Source: Candidatus Saccharibacteria bacterium UBA6039
GTDB lineage: Bacteria; Patescibacteriota; Saccharimonadia; Saccharimonadales; Saccharimonadaceae
Direction: 5' to 3'
Assembly: GCA_002427805.1 (NCBI GenBank)
Contig: DIZB01000011.1
Coordinates: forward strand, 1 to 20,460
Length of the DNA: 20,460 bases
Part shown: in pieces, positions 12,635-18,741 of the stretch
Position numbering within the stretch: the first letter of the stretch is position 1
Layout: each line of letters starts with the position of its first letter
Made by a program: the position numbers and the translations under genes
Notes under the pieces: model-generated
Told to the model about the DNA's origin: nothing
What the model saw: only the letters and a program-made list of their open reading frames with translations
Databases searched by the model: none

Positions 12635-15184
12635 ATGAAATTAACAAAAGCGTACGATCCTAACCAATATGAGCCGACTATCTATGCCTTATGGGAAGAC
12701 AGCGGTGCCTTTAATCCAACGGGGGTAGGAGAGCCATTTAGTGTGGTCATGCCGCCACCAAATGCCAACGGAAATCTCCACGTGGGACATGCGCTTACCT
12801 TTGCACTCGAAGATATTCTGACTCGTTACCACCGTATGAAGGGCTACGATACTATCTTGATTCCAGGAGCTGACCACGCTGGCTTCGAAACGTGGGTTGT
12901 CTATGAAAAAGAACTCGCGAAAGAGGGGAAGAGTCGTTTTGATTTTTCACGCGAACAGCTGTATAGCCAAGTGTGGAATTTTGTTGAAAAACACAGAGGT
13001 AATATGGAGTTACAGCTGCGTGCTCTTGGTGTGAGCGCAGCCTGGAAAGAGCTCGTTTTCACACTGGATGAAAAGGTAATCACAACTGTCTATGGAACCT
13101 TCAAAAAATTATGGGATGAAGGACTTATTTACAGAGGTGAGCGAATCGTTAACTATAGTACAAAGTACCAAACGAGCTACTCGGATATTGAGGTCTCTCA
13201 TAAAACAGAGAAGGGGACGCTGTGGCAGATTGCTTATCCAACCTTTGATAAGATTGGTGAAATTGTGATCGCAACGACACGCCCTGAGACCATGTTTGGC
13301 GATACCGCTGTTGCTGTTCACCCTGATGATGAGCGCTACAAACACCTTATTGGCACACGCGTTATCTTGCCGCTAACGGACCGTGAAATCCCTATTATTG
13401 CTGATGAATACGTTGATCCAGCTTTTGGCACAGGCGTCGTTAAGATCACCCCAGCCCATGACCCTAACGACTTTGAAGTAGGGCAACGACACAACCTTGA
13501 ACGTATTCAGGTGATTGATTTTAACGGTACGATGATCAATACGCCTGCGCAGTTCCTCGGTCTTGAGCCGGAAGAGGCGAGACGCCGAGTGATTGCAGCA
13601 CTTGAGGCCCAAGAGCTCATCAGAGGCAAAACGATTATTGAGCACACAGTAGGATATGACATTAAAGGTGGTCAGCCGATTCAGCCACTTATTAAAGATC
13701 AGTGGTTCTTAAAGATTCAGCCACTGGCTGAGCGCGCCATTGCAGCGCTCGAGGCGGGGGAGATATCCTTTAGCCCTGACACACGAAAAAACGCGCTTAT
13801 TCAGTACTTGCGACAGGTAAAAGACTGGAACCTGAGTCGCCAGATACCATGGGGGATTCCTATTCCGGCTTTTCAAAACGTTAATAACCCCGATGATTGG
13901 ATCTTTGACGAAAGAGTTGACGAGAAACTGATTGATGTAAATGGTACAACGTATAGACGAGAGGAAGATACTTTCGATACGTGGTTTAGCAGTGGTCAGT
14001 GGCCATTTATTACGACTGATGTCATGACAAACGGCGATCTTTCGCGTTTTTATCCGAATAACGTTATGGAAACAGGGGCGGATATTTTGTATGCCTGGGT
14101 AGGTCGCATGATTATGCTCGGTCTCTATGTTACCGGGAAGGTGCCGTTTAAGAACGTCTATCTCCACGGTATGGTGCTTGATGAAAAGGGCCAGAAGATG
14201 AGTAAGAGCAAAGGCAATGTCGTGAATCCCATGGAAACGCTAGCGGAGTACGGCTCAGACGCGCTTCGCCTTGGGATTGTCGCCAGTCGTAGTGCAGGAC
14301 AAAGCCAGGCCTTTAGTACCAGTAAGGTGGTCGCTGGTCGTAATTTTGCCAATAAGCTCTGGAATATTGCTCGTTTTGTTGAAGACAGGCTGGGGGAACA
14401 CTATAAGCCTGCTGCGCCAGAACCAAAGAGTCTTGTAGACCATTGGATCGTCGGTGAACTCAATAACGCTAGTGAAACGATCGCTCGACAGATTGAAGAG
14501 TATCGATTTGCGGAGGCCAGTGACGGTATGTACCACGCTATCTGGGACTCCGTTGCCGACTGGTACGTTGAGGCAAGTAAGGGCCAGCAAAACCCAGATC
14601 TCCTTGCTTGGGTACTCGATACGAGTCTGAAGCTCGCTCATCCGTTTGCGCCATTTGTCACCGAGACAATCTGGCAAACATTGTCGTGGCATGATGATCT
14701 GCTTATCACCACACCATGGCCAGAGGCAGGAGCATATAACGATATTGCTGCTGGTGAATTTGCACAGCTCAAAAATCTTGTGAGCGAAGTTCGATTCGTG
14801 ACGAGCGAGCTACCCGGTAACGAGAAGTACAGCTTACTCTTTGAGACGGATACGTTGATTGAAGATAACAGTGAAGTTATTCAGCGCCTCGGTAAATTAA
14901 AATCGATTGTGAAAGTCGATCAAGCCAAAGGCCTGCGCTTACCAAATAGCGGGAGGGAAGCGTGGCTTGATGTTGCTGCTGAAGTGCTTGCTGAACATCA
15001 GACTAATCTTGAAATGCGTCTTGCTGAAGCGCATAGAGCAATCGCCACTTTAGAAGGCCGGCTCGCGAACAAAGCGTATATAGAAAAAGCACCGCCTGCG
15101 CTTGTTGAAGAAACAACTGCGCAATTAGAAGCAAAGAAGAGCCTTGTAAAAGCTCTTCTTAATGAACTCGACATCTTGAAGTAA
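12635..15184 (+). CDS. valS: Valine--tRNA ligase
   Basis: This 849-residue class I aminoacyl-tRNA synthetase has the HIGH-type motif HVGH at residues 49-52 after MPPPNANGN, and KMSKS at 521-525. The editing-domain segment ATTRPETMFGDTAVAVHP is typical of ValRS. It is followed by an anticodon-binding domain and a C-terminal coiled coil (about 780-849), as in bacterial ValRS. It charges tRNA-Val with valine and edits threonine. The length is near the family's usual 860-950. ATG is preceded by a weak AGGTAG ribosome site and by a highly structured leader. It converges with the small gene at 15187. Confidence 0.96.
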   Translation: MKLTKAYDPNQYEPTIYALWEDSGAFNPTGVGEPFSVVMPPPNANGNLHVGHALTFALEDILTRYHRMKGYDTILIPGADHAGFETWVVYEKELAKEGKSRFDFSREQLYSQVWNFVEKHRGNMELQLRALGVSAAWKELVFTLDEKVITTVYGTFKKLWDEGLIYRGERIVNYSTKYQTSYSDIEVSHKTEKGTLWQIAYPTFDKIGEIVIATTRPETMFGDTAVAVHPDDERYKHLIGTRVILPLTDREIPIIADEYVDPAFGTGVVKITPAHDPNDFEVGQRHNLERIQVIDFNGTMINTPAQFLGLEPEEARRRVIAALEAQELIRGKTIIEHTVGYDIKGGQPIQPLIKDQWFLKIQPLAERAIAALEAGEISFSPDTRKNALIQYLRQVKDWNLSRQIPWGIPIPAFQNVNNPDDWIFDERVDEKLIDVNGTTYRREEDTFDTWFSSGQWPFITTDVMTNGDLSRFYPNNVMETGADILYAWVGRMIMLGLYVTGKVPFKNVYLHGMVLDEKGQKMSKSKGNVVNPMETLAEYGSDALRLGIVASRSAGQSQAFSTSKVVAGRNFANKLWNIARFVEDRLGEHYKPAAPEPKSLVDHWIVGELNNASETIARQIEEYRFAEASDGMYHAIWDSVADWYVEASKGQQNPDLLAWVLDTSLKLAHPFAPFVTETIWQTLSWHDDLLITTPWPEAGAYNDIAAGEFAQLKNLVSEVRFVTSELPGNEKYSLLFETDTLIEDNSEVIQRLGKLKSIVKVDQAKGLRLPNSGREAWLDVAAEVLAEHQTNLEMRLAEAHRAIATLEGRLANKAYIEKAPPALVEETTAQLEAKKSLVKALLNELDILK

Positions 15185-15186
15185 CC

Positions 15187-15513
15187 CTAGATTGACGGCC
15201 AGACATATTCGCTACCTGAGCTAGTGGTGGTGAGTTTTTTGGATGCAATATATTTTTTATCATCCGTAAGGCGGGGGCCAATGCTTGGATCTGAAAAGGT
15301 GAGTCCTTGAGCGGCACCAGCAACAACAACTCGTTCAGTATGAATATGCTGGTCACGAAGCATCATCGCAAGGTCGGATACGTCTTCAGTTGAGAATGGT
15401 ACAGGTACGGCAAGGGCCGTTACACGATCAAACCTGGTGTCATGCAGTAGTACACCAGTCCCTGTTGTCAGGGTGATGAGGAGTGGTAGTAGTTGTTGGA
15501 ATAGTTGATACAT
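15187..15513 (-). CDS. Hypothetical protein with N-terminal hydrophobic helix
   Basis: The product has 108 residues. A hydrophobic N-terminus (LFQQLLPLLITLTTGTGVLL) could be a membrane anchor or signal. The rest looks like a small alpha/beta unit (VTALAVPVPFS, DVSDLAMMLRD, TERVVVAGAAQGL). I do not recognise the family. A near-perfect promoter on the same strand (TTGACA, 17 bases, TACAGT) supports expression, with a leader of about 20 bases and no clear Shine-Dalgarno site. The stop is 3 bases from the convergent valS stop. Confidence 0.7.
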   Translation of the reverse strand: MYQLFQQLLPLLITLTTGTGVLLHDTRFDRVTALAVPVPFSTEDVSDLAMMLRDQHIHTERVVVAGAAQGLTFSDPSIGPRLTDDKKYIASKKLTTTSSGSEYVWPSI

Positions 15514-15540
15514 GTTTGTTTGTAATGGTTAACAGATACA

Positions 15541-15569
15541 ACTGTAGCATAAGCTGTATTATTTGTCAA
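15541..15569 (-). promoter_or_regulatory. Sigma-70-type promoter of the hypothetical gene
   Basis: On the minus strand TTGACA (complement of 15564-15569), a 17-base spacer and TACAGT (complement of 15541-15546). The transcription start would be about 20 bases before the ATG at 15513. Confidence 0.7.
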
Positions 15570-15585
15570 CTGTATGTCACGTTGC

Positions 15586-16044
15586 CTATTCATGGTGATA
15601 TGGGTTGCCGCCAGCAATCTCTTGGGCGCGGTAGAGCTGTTCAGTAAGGATGAGGCGAACTAATTGGTGAGGAAAGACCAAACGAGAAAGTGACCAGACC
15701 ATATTGGCACGAGCGTGAACGGTTGTATCGACACCGTAGGCGCCGCCGATAATCATAACAACTTGCTTTGAGTTATTAAACTGCGTCGAGAGTAACCCAG
15801 CTAGACTTGGTGAATCGATGTTTTTACCTGTTTCGTCAAGAAGCACGACATAGTCACTATCATGGAGCCGCGCGAGTATACGACCAGACTCTTCCTGGCG
15901 GGCCTGAGACCCTTCGCGGGCTGAGTGTGGCAAAAGTACCCATTCTATCGAAAACGGTGTCTTCAAGCGCTTTTGGTAGCGTTCAATGCCACCATCTACC
16001 CATGACTCATGTTTTTTACCGACAGTGATGATGCGGATACTCAC
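15586..16044 (-). CDS. rlmH: 23S rRNA pseudouridine-1915 N3-methyltransferase RlmH
   Basis: This 152-residue SPOUT-family methyltransferase has LLDETGKNIDSPSLA (about 68-82), the IGGAYG knot segment (about 99-104) and a long C-terminal LSRLVFPHQLVRLILTEQLYRAQEI ending in GNPYHHE. RlmH normally ends in a very similar HPYH(R/K). It methylates pseudouridine 1915 in helix 69 of 23S rRNA on the assembled ribosome. It begins with GTG overlapping the stop of the upstream HIT gene by 4 bases (GTGA), so the two are translationally coupled and share one promoter. Confidence 0.95.
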   Translation of the reverse strand: MSIRIITVGKKHESWVDGGIERYQKRLKTPFSIEWVLLPHSAREGSQARQEESGRILARLHDSDYVVLLDETGKNIDSPSLAGLLSTQFNNSKQVVMIIGGAYGVDTTVHARANMVWSLSRLVFPHQLVRLILTEQLYRAQEIAGGNPYHHE

Positions 16045-16448
16045 GAAAAGTACAATTTCTTGGCCATGTCGGCGAGGGCTGTGTTGTCGGGCTCATGAGT
16101 AACGAGATGAAAATGCCCATCGATGGCAGCCTCAAGGCCGTCTTGGAGCGGCAATACATGTATGTGAGCGTGAGGTACAGCGAATCCATCCACTACAATA
16201 CCTACTCGTTTGGGCTGTAGTACTTCAAGCTGGCGCGATGCAACTTTTTTGACGATGCCCATTGTGTATACGTAGAGGTCATCAGGAAGGTCCCATACAC
16301 TTATAATCTGTAACTTAGGGATGACCAAAGTGTGACCAGGTGTTATTGGGTCGATGGTAAGAAAGGCGATAACCCTGTCGTCTTCATACACCTTGTATGA
16401 GGGAATCTCGCCGTTAATAATTCGCGTAAAAATAGATGGTTCTTGCAT
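16041..16448 (-). CDS. HIT-family nucleotide hydrolase
   Basis: The product has 135 residues with the histidine triad HAHIHVLP at residues 93-100 (His93, His95, His97) and the usual N-terminal CIFCRI-like start written here as SIFTRIINGEIPS, without the zinc cysteines. DPITPGHTLVIPK is the second conserved block. HIT proteins act on nucleoside phosphoramidates or dinucleotides; the substrate here is unknown. It is the first gene of an operon with rlmH. TACAAT is exactly 6 bases before the ATG, a leaderless start. Confidence 0.92.
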   Translation of the reverse strand: MQEPSIFTRIINGEIPSYKVYEDDRVIAFLTIDPITPGHTLVIPKLQIISVWDLPDDLYVYTMGIVKKVASRQLEVLQPKRVGIVVDGFAVPHAHIHVLPLQDGLEAAIDGHFHLVTHEPDNTALADMAKKLYFS

Positions 16449-16454
16449 ATCTGT

Positions 16455-16460
16455 ATTGTA
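16455..16460 (-). promoter_or_regulatory. -10 box for a leaderless HIT-rlmH operon
   Basis: TACAAT on the minus strand is followed by ACAGAT and ATG at 16448. Confidence 0.6.
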
Positions 16461-16527
16461 TCAAATTGCTCTATTTTTAGACTGCTTATGCTACTGTGAA
16501 GTAAGTACATTGATACGGAAAACTAAC

Positions 16528-17076
16528 ATGCCAATCAACAAAGTCGAACAAAGTCTCGAACTAATTACTCGCACGAGCGAGCAGATGGGGTTTGCGTTGC
16601 CTGATCTTGGTGACGTTCAACCTTACTTGAAAATTTCTGAATCCCGACCGGACTACAGCCAAGCTGTATGGAAGACTGTTTGGAAGTTTAAAAACGGTAA
16701 TCCCGTTTCATATGATCGCCTTGCGGTGCTCAGTTTTGCGCATGTCCGTAATACTGATCAGGCGCATATGCCAAAAGTTGAGGGGCAAGAGCCAGAATAT
16801 GCTCACTTTAGTTCTGCGTCGGTGATGTATGAATCAAGGCAGTCAGGATCAGGCTTGAGCAAAGGCTTCCTGTCTTTTAACACAAGCGAGACCGAGGATG
16901 GACAATCAGGGCTGTCGCGCCTGATTATGAAGGACGAAAACGGTCGAGATAGGGCTATCACTGTCGATAGTCTGTATGACTTTCGAGAAGGATTTGATGC
17001 AGCGATGCGGCGTCTATGTATTGCAAGAAGTGTCGAGATTGAAACAAATGCCGAGCGCGAGCAGGAAGCCGCTTAA
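16528..17076 (+). CDS. Hypothetical cytoplasmic protein
   Basis: The product has 182 residues and is not recognised. It is polar and mixed alpha/beta, with no membrane segment. It has a central SYDRLAVLSFAHVRNT strand region and a C-terminal helix with FREGFDAAMRRLC followed by a Glu/Ala-rich tail. The ATG at 16528 is chosen over an in-frame start at 16354 because the longer version would run antisense through the HIT gene start and its promoter. TATGCT near 16488 may be the -10, giving a short leader. Confidence 0.68.
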   Translation: MPINKVEQSLELITRTSEQMGFALPDLGDVQPYLKISESRPDYSQAVWKTVWKFKNGNPVSYDRLAVLSFAHVRNTDQAHMPKVEGQEPEYAHFSSASVMYESRQSGSGLSKGFLSFNTSETEDGQSGLSRLIMKDENGRDRAITVDSLYDFREGFDAAMRRLCIARSVEIETNAEREQEAA

Positions 17077-17177
17077 AAAAATAACCAACCTCTATGGCTG
17101 ATTATCTTATCATGGCGGTGTCAGTGAACCAGGGTTGGAATGAATCTGCTTGGGCGAGGATTCCAAAACGCTAGTGC

Positions 17178-17207
17178 TTGGTAGTTTTGACTAAAAGTGA
17201 TTATATA
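17178..17207 (+). promoter_or_regulatory. Promoter for a leaderless start at 17214
   Basis: TTGGTA (17178-17183), an 18-base spacer and TATATA (17202-17207), then 6 bases and ATG. An upstream in-frame GTG-type start at 17178 would begin on the -35 and is rejected. Confidence 0.5.
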
Positions 17208-17213
17208 TCATTA

Positions 17214-17882
17214 ATGCCAGACGGAAACACCCAGGAGCAGTCAAACGAAGAACCGGTAGCGGAATCTGCTGCCACTGCTCCAGTTCACGTTGATGAGCCC
17301 CTTCCAACATCGTCAGAATCAACAACTCCTCCAACTCCCGCTAGTCCGTTGGTAGCTCCGAACTATCAGAACCGCACTCAAGCCGAATGGGAGGCTGAGC
17401 GCCGCAAGATGGCAGACGTTGCTCACGTCTCATTGAACTCATTCCTTCAATCCTCGATTCATCAACGCGCAGATCTTCTACGCGACACGCTCGCAGTAGC
17501 CGTGACAATGCTGATCGGATCTTTGACTCTTTACTTCACTGCTCCAGATCATGTCAGGACGCCGGTACTCTTCTTCATTTCGTTGTTTGTACTTACAGCT
17601 GGCATCGTGGCGAACTTGATTGCCCGAGACGAAATCGTGCGCCACCTTCAAGCAGTGTCGTTTCAGGTGGAGAAGAACTACATTGACGTATACGTTGCGT
17701 CTCGAAACGTGCTCAATGATGCCAGTACTACCAACATCGATACGGTCTGGCGTGTAGAGAGAGACCGTCCGGCATTTCCTGAGTTGCGCAAGCGTGGCCA
17801 GTACGGAAATCAGATTGCCGTCTGGACCATCGTCGCAGCTATCGCCGGGATGGCTGCAGCTATTGCATTCACTATCCAGTAG
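17214..17882 (+). CDS. Hypothetical membrane protein with proline-rich N-terminus
   Basis: The product has 222 residues. Residues 1-50 are acidic, then Ser/Thr/Pro-rich and probably disordered. About 55-95 is a soluble helical stretch (TQAEWEAERRKMADVAHVSLNSFLQSSIHQRADLLRD). Two membrane segments (about 95-112 and 117-135) are separated by a short loop. A soluble region with RNVLNDASTTNIDTVWRVERDRPAF follows, and a last membrane segment lies at the C-terminus. This layout resembles small sensor-like or lipoprotein-partner proteins, but no family is recognised. Whether it belongs to the chromosome or to the right-hand element is undecided. Confidence 0.7.
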   Translation: MPDGNTQEQSNEEPVAESAATAPVHVDEPLPTSSESTTPPTPASPLVAPNYQNRTQAEWEAERRKMADVAHVSLNSFLQSSIHQRADLLRDTLAVAVTMLIGSLTLYFTAPDHVRTPVLFFISLFVLTAGIVANLIARDEIVRHLQAVSFQVEKNYIDVYVASRNVLNDASTTNIDTVWRVERDRPAFPELRKRGQYGNQIAVWTIVAAIAGMAAAIAFTIQ

Positions 17883-17968
17883 TCCGATCGACCCTCCGAT
17901 CGCGTCGTTGTCTACCTCTCGCATAGCCCCGTGTTTACTGCCATATCTGCCAGTTACGGGAGCCGACT

Positions 17969-18080
17969 GATACCGCATTCGCGGTATCCCTAGAAATGGA
18001 AAGAGCCCGCCATCCGAAGAACGGATGGCTCAACAACGATTGCTCGTTGCAAGCTCTTTCCGTCCCGCTGGATTGCGGGC
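17969..18080. repeat. Cluster of inverted repeats forming a three-way junction
   Basis: There are five perfect stems in 112 bases. GATACCGC/GCGGTATC is at 17969-17988. An outer stem GGAAAGAGC (17998-18006) with GCTCTTTCC (18053-18061) encloses GCCATCCG/CGGATGGC (18009-18029) and CAACGA/TCGTTG (18034-18049). CCCGC/GCGGG is at 18064-18079. It sits between two convergent genes, so at least part is probably a terminator. On the minus strand CGGATGGCGGGCTC then TTTCC fits that role. Confidence 0.7.
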
Positions 18081-18247
18081 TATGTGTCGGTTGGTTCTTC
18101 CGTGAAAGGAACCTCGCTGAACTCGCTGGTCTTGGGATCGCGGAAGTACATCACCCTGCCCTTTGCGAGCTTGTCTTGAAGGAAGGCTTCTTGTGCGAGT
18201 GCGTCACGAACGCTCTCGGCAGGTGACTCTTCCGTATCGTCACTCAT
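18080..18247 (-). CDS. Small acidic hypothetical protein
   Basis: This 55-residue protein (MSDDTEESPAESVRD... to ...TEEPTDT) is acidic and without a membrane segment. It contains a compact centre DKLAKGRVMYFRDPKTSEF. Its ATG overlaps the stop of the upstream membrane gene as ATGA (18244-18247), which indicates translational coupling and makes a real gene likely despite the small size. The family is unknown. The inverted-repeat cluster begins directly at its stop codon and would terminate the pair. Confidence 0.65.
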   Translation of the reverse strand: MSDDTEESPAESVRDALAQEAFLQDKLAKGRVMYFRDPKTSEFSEVPFTEEPTDT

Positions 18248-18510
18248 GACACACCCTTCTCTTTGTCAGTCTCTTTGCGACTTTCACTACGACGACTCAC
18301 GATGTCGACGTAATGAAAGACGTGCAAGATCAGCGCGAGTGGCCAGAGAAGTGCTGAAGCAAAGAGAACAATTATCTCATCGCCAGGCTCGCCACTATCG
18401 CTACTGCCCCTTGCTTCCACTATCATGACGGCCGCCGTAAAGATCATTGTCAGGACCGCTCCGATGGCATACACGATGCCAAAGATCATCCAACTGTTCA
18501 CGTTCTTCAC
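18244..18510 (-). CDS. Small two-helix membrane protein
   Basis: The product has 88 residues, with membrane segments at about 6-32 and 47-68, a Gly/Ser/Asp/Glu loop between them and a basic/acidic C-terminal tail (SRRSESRKETDKEKG). It starts with GTG just after GGAAAGG, a Shine-Dalgarno-like site. It is the first gene of a coupled pair with the 55-residue ORF. Both are GC-rich like the adjacent recombinase and read divergently from it, so they are probable cargo of the right-hand element. A toxin/immunity or superinfection role is conceivable but not shown. Confidence 0.65.
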   Translation of the reverse strand: MKNVNSWMIFGIVYAIGAVLTMIFTAAVMIVEARGSSDSGEPGDEIIVLFASALLWPLALILHVFHYVDIVSRRSESRKETDKEKGVS

Positions 18511-18547
18511 CCCTTTCCGCGGGGCTCTCTCGATTGCTCGAGGATCT

Positions 18548-18580
18548 CCACACGGTGTGGTGACTGCCCATAGTTATGGG
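18548..18580. promoter_or_regulatory. Two dyads in the divergent control region (possible operators)
   Basis: CCACAC-G-GTGTGG (18548-18560) and CCCATA-GT-TATGGG (18567-18580) are perfect inverted repeats in the gap between the minus-strand gene pair and the recombinase. They have the size of repressor half-site pairs. A further dyad, CAACTT-A-AAGTTG, lies near 18647-18659. Confidence 0.4.
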
Positions 18581-18691
18581 TGAAACAGCATCTTTTTGCA
18601 AGCACAACCGGGACGCTTTAAAGGGTTCTGCTGTCGTTTTAACTACAACTTAAAGTTGACCCCTGTTGATGAGTACCAACTTGGCTTCAAT

Positions 18692-18739
18692 GAGCGATCG
18701 GTCGCTCGACTTAAAAACTGTTCGGAGCAACAATCCGAA
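18692..18739 (+). promoter_or_regulatory. Recombinase leader with two hairpins
   Basis: GAGCGA-TCGG-TCGCTC (18692-18707) and TTCGGA-GCAACAA-TCCGAA (18721-18739) precede the recombinase ATG at 18742. The second hairpin ends 2 bases before the start codon and contains the only GGAG nearby. Translation could be restrained by this structure. Confidence 0.4.
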
Positions 18740-18741
18740 GC

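Noticed and set aside
17127..17141. Partial duplicate of the tRNA-Ser(GGA) T arm (AACCAGGGTTGGAAT, one mismatch) as an attachment site
   Set aside because: It is in inverted orientation relative to the tRNA. Integration would leave a direct repeat. It could be chance or an old remnant.
17969..18061. Hammerhead ribozyme
   Set aside because: CTGATA and GAAA are nearby, but the CTGANGA core and junction lengths do not fit the three-stem arrangement.
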